NCBI GenBank assembly: GCA_013054445.1
Contig: JAAMPI010000040.1
Location: 1-64,000, forward strand
Origin: Cudoniella acicularis
Taxonomy: Eukaryota; Ascomycota; Leotiomycetes; Helotiales; Helotiaceae
Length of the DNA: 64,000 nucleotides
Reading direction: 5' to 3'
The notes under the pieces are model-generated. The model saw only the letters and a program-made list of their open reading frames with translations, had not been told where the DNA came from and ran no database searches. The translations under genes and the position numbers were made by a program. Shown piece by piece: positions 10,658-22,151 of this stretch; position 1 is the first letter of the stretch; each line of letters opens with the position of its first letter.

Positions 10658-13600
10658 ATGTCGTACTCTAATAATGGTGGCGGTACCCTCACGTTGCCAT
10701 CTCCGACACACGTCCACCATGTCGATATCACCTCTACAGTGAGATCTATCCGGCGCTCGCTCTCACGATCTCCTTCAAAATTCAACCTTGTTACGAAATC
10801 ACCCAGTTCTTCTCCCAAGTCGCCACTTTCTCCATCTCCACTGTCGCCATCAAAACGCGCAACCTCAAATCCCACCATCTTTACAGGCAACAACCCACCA
10901 CATACCCCATCACCTCTGGCCGTGCCCTTTCCCCCGAGCGCAAAACTCGCATTGCGCTCCTCAGCGCGGTCCAAAACAGCCCCGCCTCGACCTTCTTCAC
11001 GAATTCGAACATCGCCGAAGAGTCCTATGAAGCGGGCTTTGAGCCAGACATCAGACGGCGGAAACGCCCCCCCAAGCTCATCAGCCGGATCTGCGAGTGG
11101 ACAGGAAAATAGCATCAGCCCAACCGAGAACAAGAGCCTTGACAGAAGCTCCAAAATGAGCTACAATTTGGAAGTCACTGGCCCGGTGAATCATGCGCTG
11201 TCGAGACTTGGAGGTGATGGTTGCAACGATTCTCCTTCCGGCGCAACAACTTCAAGCCCGCTCAAGCGCAGCGAACCGATAACCCATCTGGATCAGGTGA
11301 GCCTGGGCAGCCCAGTCGCAAAGAGGAGGAGTTTGCACGGTTCAGCCAGCTTTGGCCATGATTTTAATGTGTTTGATCACGGACCATCGACCTCACCGCA
11401 ATTCGATATTCATGACGATTCAAACCATGAATATGAACTGTCGACTGCCTCTTTCACTTCCGACAACTCATCCTTTACATCAATGCCTCGACGTTCATCA
11501 TCGCTACGTAAATCGACTCTTCAGCAGCGACATGGGGAGAAGACGTCTTGGGGTAGGAGACACGCTGCTCAGGTACTTGCAGCTCAACAAATGGCGAATG
11601 CCGGAACAGAAATTTCGACGCCAAATCCAGTAAAGAATCGGCCCCGTTTGTCCTTGGACCAATTCATGCCTCCAATGGCGCGGGATAGCCCTTTTTCGTC
11701 GCAGGGCAGTCTTCCAAATGCATCGATGCATACGATGAATCAGCCTACACACCAACCACATCCTCTTTCTCGGACCATGACGACTTCTTCATCGAGCTCA
11801 AGCCTTGTTGATGATTCTCCAACCCATGTTCCAGTTCACTTTGGGGACGGACCTAGACCGAAGCTAGATTTCTCGAAATCATTGCCAGCTGGATCCTTGC
11901 GACCCTTTTCCTTCGAGGCACCTTCAGGAGGCGATGATTCCGGTTCATTTTCCACGCCTCAAAATTATAAGGCCGTCAAGCCATTACCAGCTGCATTTAT
12001 GTCAACAGGCCTTATTTCGAAGGTTAACCGGAATCCAGAACAGGAGCAAGCCCCGAGAGGCATTAGCAAAGGAAATGTGCCTGATACTCCCTGCAAGAAA
12101 CAGGTCAATATATTTGCGACATACCCTCAAAATGTCCCTGGTAGCGCGATTGCAAAAGCCAGACACATCCGGCATTCATTTGGCAACCCATCCACTCCAT
12201 TCAATCCTCATGGGACTCAGGGAGTCTCAAGTGTTTTTGGAAAAGGTTCCGGAGTGTTTGGCGGAGCATATAGCAAGGATCGCTTAACGAGGCGGGGAAG
12301 CTTTCTAAGCATCGATGGAGACGAATCCGGTGGATCACCAGATGCGAAAGGAGACAGTCAAGCAAGTACCGATTTCGACTTACCCCCAACGCCGACCAAA
12401 CAGGTTTTTGTGCCTAGCTTCACTCCGCAAGGCAATGGTAGTCCTAGCAGCCACCGTGGTGCTTCGGCATCGACGTCCGCCATTGGCTACGGTCTATCAA
12501 AGAAACTCGCAAGAACGAGCAGTAAGTTGAATCTTTCCACAAGTCCAAGCCAGCAGGAAGCAGAGGACAGTGATGCGTCAATGGACATGAACGATTCTCC
12601 TACAACGGCGAATTCAAGGTTTGCCTCTCAGGCATTCATGTCCATGCCAGCATTCCACCAATCTCGGAAGCTTCGCAGTCCAACTCTGCACTCGCCAACT
12701 CCGTTGCTGCCACGATCTCTTACACTCTCTTGTCTCACTCCCAAAAAGCCCGGTTTTGCTAAATTTAATCACGTGGCTCTAGCCTCTCCGTTGGAGCGCA
12801 TAGATTTCATCGAGAGGCTCTCACCTCGTACCCCTCAGGACAACTTACTGCCTCCAGATCCCAGCGGCCTGTCCATCTCCAATCCCCGAGATGGTCAAGT
12901 TGCGAGGTCAGTTGGTGGTAACGGCGCCTCGATGCTACCCCCTGCGACACCAACGACCGGTCGAGAGTACTTCCCCCAGATTGGAGATCGGCGACTCAGC
13001 ATGACTCCAATCAGTAATTTCACCGCGGCAGAGACTGACGACTGTCTCACGTCGAGGTTCGAAAAGGTGGAATTAATAGGCACGGGTGCATTCTCCCAGG
13101 TCTATCGTGTTACCCAGGCCGTCCCTCTTGTGGGAAATAACTCATCATTCTTCTTTGGTTCCTCGGGATCACCATTGCAAGCAAAGTCTCCTCCAACACC
13201 CATGCCTGAACGGGTGTTTGCTGTGAAGAAGTCACGACAGCCTTTCCAAGGCACCAGGGACCGTCAAAGGAAACTGCAGGAGGTCAATGTGCTCAAAGCA
13301 CTTGGACAGTCTGATCACGTTGTACATCTCATCGACAGCTGGGAGGAGAAGAGCTTCCTCTATATTCAAACAGAGTTTTGCGAGGAGGGAAGCCTCGATT
13401 TATTTCTTTCACAGGTCGGTCGGAAGGGGAGATTAGATGATTTCCGGATCTGGAAAATCATGCTTGAGCTTGGCATGGTAAGTTATTCAGATCCAATATT
13501 AAGCCATTCTTCTGACATCAAAATAGGGCTTGCGGCACATTCACGACTTGGGCTTCATTCATTTGGACCTCAAACCTGCTAATATCTTAATCACTTTTGA

Positions 13601-14294
13601 AGGTACGCTCAAGATTGCGGATTTTGGTATGGCTGCTACATGGCCTGCTCAGCCTGGTATCGAAGGAGAAGGAGATCGCGAGTATATTGGGCCTGAAATC
13701 CTCTTGGGACAATACGACAAACCGGCGGACGTCTTTGCTTTGGGTCTCATCATGCTTGAGATTGCTGGTAACGTGCAACTTCCTGACAATGGTCCAACCT
13801 GGCAACGTCTTCGTTCTGGTGATATGAGCGATGTCCCAAGCCTCACTTTCAGCAACGCTAGCACCATCGTGCGAGATGCCACTGGGATTCCTGTCGAGGA
13901 AAGTGATATCACCATGGAATCTTTCGGCAGTGACGATGAAATCGAGACAGACTTTGGATCCCCAACCTTGACCAGTCGAAAGCGGAACTATGGTACATCA
14001 ACCAAATCATTATCTCATGATCCTGGAAATCTTTTCGGCTCTGGGCGACGAGGCGAACTTCACCAACCTCCACCATTCATGACCGATATGTACCACGACC
14101 ACGCCCTAGATAGGATTGTGCGATGGATGTTGCTGCCAAATCCCCAAGATCGACCAACGATTCACCAAGTCCTAGAATCACAGGGCATCCAGTGGGTCGA
14201 ATCTCGACGACGTGCTGGAGCCACAGTGTTTGAAGGCAACTGGGGACCAGCCGACGATGTGCTTGCGGACGATGCAGAAATGATGGATGTTTGA
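10658..14294 (+). CDS. wee1: Wee1-type protein kinase
   Basis: Exons 10658-13477 and 13527-14294 join through a 49-bp phase-0 intron to give 1195 residues. About 800 residues of Ser/Pro-rich, presumably disordered and heavily phosphorylated sequence precede the kinase domain. The domain shows the glycine loop (IGTGAFSQVY, near residue 805), the lysine in FAVKK, the catalytic loop HLDLKPAN completed across the splice (near 953), DFG, and the segment EGDREYIGPE characteristic of Wee1/Myt1 kinases. Wee1 phosphorylates the inhibitory tyrosine of the mitotic cyclin-dependent kinase and delays entry to mitosis. The N-lobe carries a roughly 35-residue Ser/Pro insert between the glycine loop and the lysine. 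The ATG at 10658 is the first in frame. The domain after the splice is complete, so the gene looks functional. Confidence 0.92.
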
Positions 14295-15520
14295 TTGCAA
14301 TCTGGGATCTTTCTCGAGGTACACATTGCTTGATCATCTACCGTGACTTGCTCGCTCCTGGATAGAGGATTGCGAGGGTTGGATGACCCACCTTTGAATT
14401 GTAGTGTGGTGTTATGGTGTTTGGAGCAAGGAGTTTTTGTGCAGGGCGCACATGACCTTCACCCATGAACGACGACGGAATACATTATCACCCATGAGCT
14501 TAACAGTTGCTCTCTATACATAATCTTCGAAGCCAACTGGAAACGGTTTGCTTACGCGTTGATGAAGTCATGAATACGAACGATGATGATAAATTCGGGG
14601 AAGTTGAGCGAGTAATTAATCATGTCGGGGTTACGATATCCTTTTTGCTGTTACGGAAGAATACTTAGAGAGAAAAAGTTTGTGTGTTTGTCTGTGATTA
14701 GTCTTTAGAGGACGAAGCTTATTATCAGATTTTGGGTGCTTTGTAGGAGGTATGTTTGATCGATAGCGGACATGGATGGGAAGGGATTGGGCGGGGGATT
14801 GTGTTTGTGAGTGTGATTGTGAGATGTACATACAACAGATTAAGGTCCTTGGGCATGGGGCCTCTGATTGATTGAATGGACATGGATGAAGGAACATATT
14901 TGTGCCTTGATTTGCGATGTGACACGATTTCGTTTTTGATTCTGAGATTCCGCGGTGTTCTCATGTCCACTCTTCTTGGCCTCGAGGACCCGAACCTCTG
15001 TCTTCTGTCTCGTTAGTAGTAGCCAACTCACCGACACACTCAATCGCGTGTGGCCTCCCACTCACCGCCCTAGGGGAAAAGAGTGGACAGATGATGCTCG
15101 AAGTCTTGACAATGAATTCAATGTTGGAAAACGTGGACGTAAGCGGAAGGAAGGAATTGTTCGTGGGTGTGGTGTGTTGGTATATGTGTTGGCGGGCATG
15201 CAAACCGTGTTGGAAGACATGTGGGCATTTTATAGGTCAGTGTTTTTTTCGGTGAAGAGAATGTCAGAGGTGAAAGAGGTTAGAGGAATGGGGTTTTCTT
15301 ACTTGTAAACAACATTTGGAAAGCGGAGTCTTCCTTTCTTGAGGTCTTGGGGTCTGGGTTTGGAAGGGAGGGTTTCTTTAAGGAAGGGAGGGCCTGGGAG
15401 GCAAGGCTTGAAGTATTATGTGATATGTTTCAGAAGATCAAGGGAGGAGGGTAGATTGTTTAAGTTTTAGATTTTATTATTATTATATTTGATCTTTCAA
15501 ATTTTCAAGCAGATGTTTTT
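14295..15520. other. Spacer downstream of the Wee1-type gene
   Basis: This holds the 3' untranslated region of the kinase gene and further non-coding sequence. T/G-rich on the plus strand from about 14600, with no supported gene. Confidence 0.5.
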
Positions 15521-15524
15521 GAAC

Positions 15525-15880
15525 TCAAGAGGGAGGGAGTTTCAATTCCATGACTCCCTTGGCGAAACTCTGGTCTACTACGCGTGCGTCGCCGTCTTGG
15601 GTTATCAATATTTGGCCCCTTGTCGCAAGTCGTCGTGCGGCTTGACGGCAGCGTTCGCGTGTTCGCGATGGTTCTTCTTCTTTGGGACTTACGTTGTCTC
15701 TATTTTTCTCCTCTGCTACTGTGTTGATGGTTTCGGTTCCGTTCTCGCTCTTTTGAGACAGCGTCTTCAGCCCGCTCACATGTCACCATCGCTGCAGCTC
15801 CGCCTTGCACGTCTTTCCGCTGCGAGAGGAGTGAGAGGATCTCAGACTCGAAGGAGATATCCAATGAGTTGGGTTTTATC
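15525..15880 (-). pseudogene. Possible DUF3253-like remnant
   Basis: The frame closing at 15525 ends with RTRERCRQAARRLATRGQ followed by ILITQDGDARVVD and SFAKGVMELKLP. This is the pattern of the C-terminal half of the small winged-helix-like DUF3253 family (helix, then a strand pair with an ITQ.G..VD motif). Upstream on the same strand, SFESEILSLLSQR (around 15850-15818) and GKTCKAELQRW resemble the N-terminal half but lie in different frames. A stop follows the second piece. No simple splice joins the parts, so the locus is either a degraded gene or one with a sequencing error. DUF3253 proteins have no established function. The assignment rests on remembered family pattern and is tentative. 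Confidence 0.35.
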
Positions 15881-18800
15881 TTGTGTTTTCGACATGAGGC
15901 GGAGCAGTAGGTTATTCCGTGCCAGTTTTTTTGTTGGTTGCCTGGATCAGCTGATCAGAGCTGAGGGCGATATATGTCTTAGAATACGGAGGCTGGAGAG
16001 ACATGGAAGACATGGAATGAATCAGGTACTGTACGGGGACTGAGGTTGTTTAAGACTTGTGATTTGGATAATGCGAACATGAAATTTGAAAAATATCAAG
16101 TGACAAAAGGGAGTCAAATCAATAGGTGATAGGAAGGGGGTGCTGACAGATCGGGAAATGCGGTTTACTTCGTACAGGCCATAATAAATGTTAAAAAGCA
16201 CAGGCCAGTATTTAACTAGATATAGAAAAATACCGCGACTTTTGGACAGGTGATTGGTTCTGGCGACCCTTGGAGACACGGCCACAATCACCCTACATTT
16301 AACATTTATTACGTCCTGTGGGTAGTAAGGGGAGGCAATAGTGTGACGACAATGTGCAAAATATTTGCACGGAGAAAATAGCACATCGCCGTTATAACGA
16401 GGCGAAGCCTTGCCGGCGCCACACGGATGCAGGGTGGGTTTTATGAAGGGTGGGAAAATGTCTCGGGACGCTGTTGACCAGAATTCAGGGACTGGAGAGT
16501 CTTGAAATCCGCACTCAGAAAGTCTCGGCGGGCCCCCCACGTTCGCGACGCAACACTTGTGCAGCCTTATGCTCATGTCAGATGGGCAAGATGGTTGGCG
16601 TACCTCCCGTTTTTTCCGCCAGCTTATATGTCGGCCGCAGGTTGTGCTGGGTTTGGAGAGGCCAGCGAGCGGTGGTTGATTCATGGAGGCGGTTCAGGTG
16701 ATGAGAGGGTGGGTTGATGGGGGTGTGTGTTGTTCGAAGAACGGAGTGGGGAGGCGGCCACACGTGAGGAGGGAGAAGTGAAAAGGGTGCAGAGTAGTAG
16801 CTGATGCTGTGGGGTTCTCTGCAACGGAGACGTGGGATAATTTTGGGTGAGGTTGAGGGATGAGGGTGAGGGATGAGGGTGAGATTCAGAAGGAGGAGGT
16901 GGAACTCTGAGGCACTAAGGCACCGGGTCAGGAGCCTGGCGAAGTTTGGTACGCGGGCTGCGGGTTCTTGTCGGGTCATAGCCATCGAATGGACAGGCGA
17001 GGACTTCTGCGAGGTGTTCTGCGAGGTGTGGCCACCAACCCGGAAGAGTGGACTGGAACAAGGAGCCGAGTATGGAGCACTTCTGGAACGTTGAAACGTG
17101 GATCGAGTGAGCGACCCCGACCGGCCGGCGCCTGTCGCGTGAGAGGCGAGCCGAGGCAGCCTGGAGGGAGTGAGGAGACGGAGACTGGGGACTGAGCAAC
17201 GGCGAGCTGATCTGATCCAAAAGATCTGGCACAAGAGGTGAAAACTCTGTACAGTAGAGTAAGTATAGCGAGCTGAGAGCAGCCTCGGAGTCGGACTGTT
17301 TTGCGAGAGCAGTGTGAGCACACGATGACTTCGGTACTTGACTACAAACCAGTGGCCGTCCGTATGTCACCGCCAGGCCCGACTTCCAAGTCACTCCCTG
17401 ATGCCGGGACCTGTTGCCGACATGAACATTGTAATGCCACGCAAACCTGGGCCAGATACTGCACAGTCAGAGCATGTACGCCAGCCATGTACACGATGTC
17501 CTCGTACAGTGTACGGTACCGTGCACGGTACAGTGCATTCAAGGAAATTCCCAACTCCCCTTCTTTTTCTTTCTCATAAACCAATGATGTAAACACTTGG
17601 CGCATGCTGAGTCTCTGCCGTTGACCAATTCCATGGGTCTATGACTCCAAGAATTACTAACCCAGCCACTGTCCTTCCAGGCTTTCCTCTCCCCTCTTTC
17701 CTAGGCTTCTCAGGTGGCATGATATTCTGCTGATGCCCAGCGCATTGCGTCGCAACGCATCGCATTGCGTCGCAACGCATCGCAACGCATCGCAACGCAA
17801 TATATTCCTCTGCAACTCCTTCCCAATTCTGGGCACATGGAATATCAAGTGACTTGCTGCTTGTGGCTCACCCCCCTCAATCGCTCTCAATCTCCAGCCA
17901 CAGCCACAATCTCGCGGGTCTGGCGATCTGCTAAAAAGCTTCCGCTTCGATGCGTCCGCATCGTCCCAGCAGTCCTTCAGGTCTAGGCCCTCCCGCCGAC
18001 GATCGCAACCATATCGATCGCGTCGAGCGTTATCCTGCCATTTCGTCACCGCAATTGGGAATTCGCATGCTTTTGCGCATGTCAGATCTGGAGCTGGGAT
18101 CCTGATTTAGAGCCGGCCCATCGAGCCTGCCATGACCGAGCCAGCGAAGCAATAATACATCCATCCTCGAGAGCCTTGGAGCAGTTAAGAGGCGGAGGTC
18201 GAGGTGTGCTCGTGGCACCCCAATCGGGACAAAGTCAAACTTATCTCCGCTTTGGATTTGGAAGCTGAAGGTGACGACGACCAGGTTTTATTGCAAAAGC
18301 TTCATTGCGACTGAGGTTATTGGTTCGAAGGCGAGTGTGCGAATGTTGACTTTCCATCCAGTAATGCCCGGAGAACCCGACCCCGGGCTTTCCAAATGCC
18401 TCTGAACCAATTCGGACATTTTCTCAGGTACACGCCGGATGGGTAAAATGGCAGCATTGGAGTAGTGGTAACGTAAAAAAAGAGTGATGATAAACCTCCG
18501 CACTGTCCGCACTACCTAAGATTCTGAACCATCGTTGGATGGCCTTATGGAGAAGCACTAGCCATGTCATCGAGGACCAAATCCAGCCAAACGCATGAAA
18601 CCAAGATCTAGATGGCTTTTTGGCAACGGTTGTAGAACATTCGTAGGCCCCCCCCCCCTCGCGCCTTGTAGATACGATGCCCAGATAGCCTCTCCACTTG
18701 CATCGATCCCGTCCTCTCCCCATTCCAGTGGTATTGCAGGCTTTTGCAACGGCGGAGGCGGCCGGGATAAACCGCCTGCAAAGGGCTCTCCATCCAGCAA

Positions 18801-19298
18801 GTTCACCGCTGCTCGCCGCCTCAAGTTTCAACGGACGCCGGGTGCGGTGGCATTCAAAAAGAAAGCAGAAAAAAGCCTCTCCGCACTACCCTTGTCTCGA
18901 TGACAACGGGCTCAGGCACAAAACCCGTCACATCGCAGCACACCACGGCACCACGCACGACCTCCATGCTCCATCCAGTCCGGTCAGTAGGCAGACGCAC
19001 CGCAACCAGTTCCTTGATGGCCGTCTCCATCATTCCTTGACGACAGCTGTGAGTCTGTGACCTGTCTCTCCATCGCCATCTCTCTCCCACTCCACCATCT
19101 ACGCGCACCTCGACTTCCCTTATTCGCACTGCTCAGCCCTGACGGCACTGGAGGGCCTGTCCCACCGGGATCCAATCCCACTCGCGTGGTTCGCTGGCCA
19201 CCTCGGGGTCTGCTGTGCGGCAGTGCGATTAGAGTTCGAGCCTACTTGTACCCTCAACACCTCTTCTCCCCCAACTCCACTGGCTCCCAAAAGTAGTG
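15881..19298. other. Long spacer upstream of the Vac7 gene
   Basis: About 3.4 kb without a supported gene. It contains the CGCAACGCAT decamer array at 17741-17800 (listed separately) and a run of C at about 18649-18658. The last several hundred bases probably include the promoter and leader of the Vac7-type gene, C/T-rich and with short out-of-frame ATGs. Confidence 0.5.
17741..17800. repeat. Six-copy decamer array CGCAWYGCRT
   Basis: Six consecutive 10-bp units run without interruption. Units 1 and 3 are CGCATTGCGT, units 2, 4 and 5 are CGCAACGCAT, and unit 6 is CGCAACGCAA. Units of the first kind are nearly the reverse complement of the second, so neighbouring units can pair into a hairpin. 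The array is CpG-rich and lies in non-coding DNA. Confidence 0.8.
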
Positions 19299-22151
19299 AT
19301 GTCGTCGGAAAACAGCATGCCTCCAGCTGCTTCTGGCGCGACGCAGGACGCCGGAGCCATTGAACCTATAGATACAAGCGTGACTTCCTCCACCACCACC
19401 TCCTCCACCGAACAGAAACGCTCAACGACACCCCGACCCGGTCGCGACTCCTCGACTTCATCCACACGAACAACAAAAAAGCTGCACCCAAAGCGAGCAC
19501 CGTCCGCCACGAACTCTCCAATTCCCTCTCGAGAACCCTCCCCCGTCCGACCTTCCGCCAAACCCACGTCCTCGTCCTCGTCCTCGTCCTCGAATCGTCC
19601 TCCCGGCCCTGGGCGACCAAGAAAGAACAGCTCACAAGACGTCAGTCCGTCGCGGTCGTCCAGTACCAGCACAAATCCACCCTCTGCTGCTGCCACGCAA
19701 AGAGCATTATCTGCTACATCCATTCCTACACTATACCCTAGCCTCTCTGAGTCAACTATAAAGGCACCCATTCCACAAAAACCATCTGTTACATCCGAGT
19801 TCAAAGACATACCTCGCTGGCCGATATCTCCAAGACTCCGCTCACCACCCCCAATCAACAAGCCTTCGATCATATCACCGCGCAAAATCGAGAACGAGTT
19901 GCCTGCGATCAATGTTCATCGGTCACTGCAAACGGTGGAACAACAGGAAGGAAAGCAGGGAGCGCTGGACAGCGAAACAGAAGATTCTCTATCACTACCG
20001 GGCATGAGAACGCCAGCAAGGGGGGCCAGTGGGGCGAGCTCGACATTGGAGACGGTGCAAGAGATCAGTCAACCAAATACTCCAGCCCGAGGTCTTGATG
20101 GTACTTCTGAGAAAACCGAGAACGGCTCATCTACGGAGCAGGATGCCTCGAATGCTAGTGGGAAAGGCGTCAAGCCCAAGCCAAGTCTGGTTGCCAATGA
20201 GAGCGGGAGTGACAGTGGCAACAAGGGCAAAATTGAGATGAGAACCACTTCCATACCCCCGATGACAACATTACGCCCAAGCGCTCCGGCAGTAAAGTCA
20301 TTTACTACAGGTACAGGCAGAGGGAAACCACCCGGTGAAGGAACAACTCGGAATATGACCGTGGAAACAGAAACCGTTAGCTCGATACCCCAAGTCGCGG
20401 TTGGTGGGCCTGCAGGTAACGGAAGTCTTCGCGCCAAACCTAGCTCTGAGACAATACGACCGAAAAAGGAAAAGAAAAAGACAGCTCGGAAGACGCCCTC
20501 AGTGACGTCTGGAACGGGTGAGCATCCAAATTCGTCAAGACCCAGACTTCATCATCACCCATCTATGAGGGATTTTTCATACCCTTCTTCTGCTCGGTCA
20601 CCTGATATGCAATACGGGCAAGGCCCGTCTTCATCTTCCAACAGTAGTGGTGCAGCCAGTCCTGAGCGACAATCGGCACCAGCGTCTCGAAGACCAAGTC
20701 TAAGCATTCAAAGTGTAAGTTCCTTGCTAACTAGAACTCGTCCAGCATCTTCAAAAGCAGATATCTTCGAAGCCAAAGTCGCTAGCGCGGTCGACGAAGC
20801 AAACTCATCTGACTCGGAGGAGACGTTTGTATACGAATCGAATCCACCGGACGCCGCTGATCGACCTCGACGCTATCATTCTCGGACGCCAAGTGCTACG
20901 TCGATGGCTAGTCAGATTGACCAACGAAATGGACCGAGATCCGCTATTGACGGAGGCCACAGTGTAGCTATGAAGAAGAGTATGAAATTCGCGCACTCAT
21001 TTGCAAGTAATGGCCAGGATTCTACCACTGGAGACGATGATGGGAAAGGAACAGCGCGAAGTAATATGGGTACAGGTAGAGGAACAACGCATCACCACCA
21101 CATTGGCCGCTGGGGTCGTAATGGTGGAAATGGTCATGCATCGCTCTTTGATAACGAATCTCCTTTTCCTAATGCAGCAAAATCAAAATTCTCCGGAAGT
21201 GCTTCTAAGCAGTCATCACAACCTACAAGCCCGAGATTATCGAATTCTAGAATGAGTGGAAATGGAAAGAGATCATCCCCAATAACAGCAGGGTACGATT
21301 TGGATGAAGCGGCCGATGACGAACGTACACCGCTCATATCGAGTGTTCGTTCAGGCAGATCTGGTCGAGGTCGGCGGCCGTTGGGGTCGTCCATGCGGCA
21401 ATTGGAACACCAAGCTTCGAGGGAAAATCGGTCATTCTTGGCCCGATTTGCAGGTTGCCTAGTTTTATCTTTCATGATCGTTCTAGTTTTCCTCGGGGCG
21501 ATTGGATTCATGTTTGCGACGACTCAACCCCTGACCAATGTTAACGTTTTGGCGCTGAAGAACGTTCTTGCAAGCGAGCAGGATGTTATCTTCGACATGA
21601 AAGTCGAGGCAAAAAATCCGAACATCGTGGCCGTCACCGTCGAAATGGCCGACATGGTTATCTTTGCAAAATCGAAATATGCTGGCACGGACTCTGAATG
21701 GTGGAGTAAACCGCACCCGGGCGACAAGATATTCAGCCGAAGGGGGCTGTATAAGAAGCGCGACGATGATCCTCAAGACCCACCACTGAATGATGACCCT
21801 AATACAAATCCAAACCTGGAAATTGGACATGTCTATAAACTCGACAGCCCTCTTACTTTCGAAGGATCTCCTTTCAATCACGCCAAAAGCGAATCTATTG
21901 GCCAAATCCGAGTCAATCATCCGGGCAACAAGACTATCCCAGCTGGAAGTGAAAGATGGGGCCGTGTACTCCAGCACGAATTTGACCTTATTATACGAGG
22001 CACATTGAAATACACTCTCCCACTAAGCCAGCGAGTTAGGAGTATTTCTGTGGAAGGACGAGTGGCAGTTAAACCAAACGCCGCAGATCAGGACCCGGAC
22101 ACTGTGCATATAATTACCGGCCTCTCTGCTGGCGAAATACAAAGTGGTTAG
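19299..22151 (+). CDS. vac7: Vac7-type regulator of PI(3,5)P2 synthesis
   Basis: A single exon of 950 residues. The first 700 are low-complexity Ser/Thr/Pro-rich sequence. A single transmembrane segment (FAGCLVLSFMIVLVFLGAIG, near residues 716-738) is followed by a conserved roughly 200-residue lumenal domain beginning TTQPLTNVNVLALKNVLAS and ending VHIITGLSAG. This cytosolic-tail, one-TM, lumenal-domain layout is that of Vac7. In yeast, Vac7 sits in the vacuole membrane, activates the Fab1 PI3P 5-kinase complex and controls vacuole size and osmotic response. Two adjacent potential starts exist. The ATG at 19299 is chosen; the codon before it is GTG. There are no introns or lesions. Confidence 0.88.
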   Translation: MSSENSMPPAASGATQDAGAIEPIDTSVTSSTTTSSTEQKRSTTPRPGRDSSTSSTRTTKKLHPKRAPSATNSPIPSREPSPVRPSAKPTSSSSSSSSNRPPGPGRPRKNSSQDVSPSRSSSTSTNPPSAAATQRALSATSIPTLYPSLSESTIKAPIPQKPSVTSEFKDIPRWPISPRLRSPPPINKPSIISPRKIENELPAINVHRSLQTVEQQEGKQGALDSETEDSLSLPGMRTPARGASGASSTLETVQEISQPNTPARGLDGTSEKTENGSSTEQDASNASGKGVKPKPSLVANESGSDSGNKGKIEMRTTSIPPMTTLRPSAPAVKSFTTGTGRGKPPGEGTTRNMTVETETVSSIPQVAVGGPAGNGSLRAKPSSETIRPKKEKKKTARKTPSVTSGTGEHPNSSRPRLHHHPSMRDFSYPSSARSPDMQYGQGPSSSSNSSGAASPERQSAPASRRPSLSIQSVSSLLTRTRPASSKADIFEAKVASAVDEANSSDSEETFVYESNPPDAADRPRRYHSRTPSATSMASQIDQRNGPRSAIDGGHSVAMKKSMKFAHSFASNGQDSTTGDDDGKGTARSNMGTGRGTTHHHHIGRWGRNGGNGHASLFDNESPFPNAAKSKFSGSASKQSSQPTSPRLSNSRMSGNGKRSSPITAGYDLDEAADDERTPLISSVRSGRSGRGRRPLGSSMRQLEHQASRENRSFLARFAGCLVLSFMIVLVFLGAIGFMFATTQPLTNVNVLALKNVLASEQDVIFDMKVEAKNPNIVAVTVEMADMVIFAKSKYAGTDSEWWSKPHPGDKIFSRRGLYKKRDDDPQDPPLNDDPNTNPNLEIGHVYKLDSPLTFEGSPFNHAKSESIGQIRVNHPGNKTIPAGSERWGRVLQHEFDLIIRGTLKYTLPLSQRVRSISVEGRVAVKPNAADQDPDTVHIITGLSAGEIQSG

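Noticed and set aside
10651..11154. Long minus-strand open frame opposite the Wee1-type gene
   Set aside because: It is the shadow of a Ser/Pro-rich coding region, with biased composition and no family features.
19229..19912. 227-codon minus-strand frame opposite the Vac7-type gene
   Set aside because: It mirrors low-complexity Ser/Thr coding sequence; the plus-strand protein is clearly the real one.
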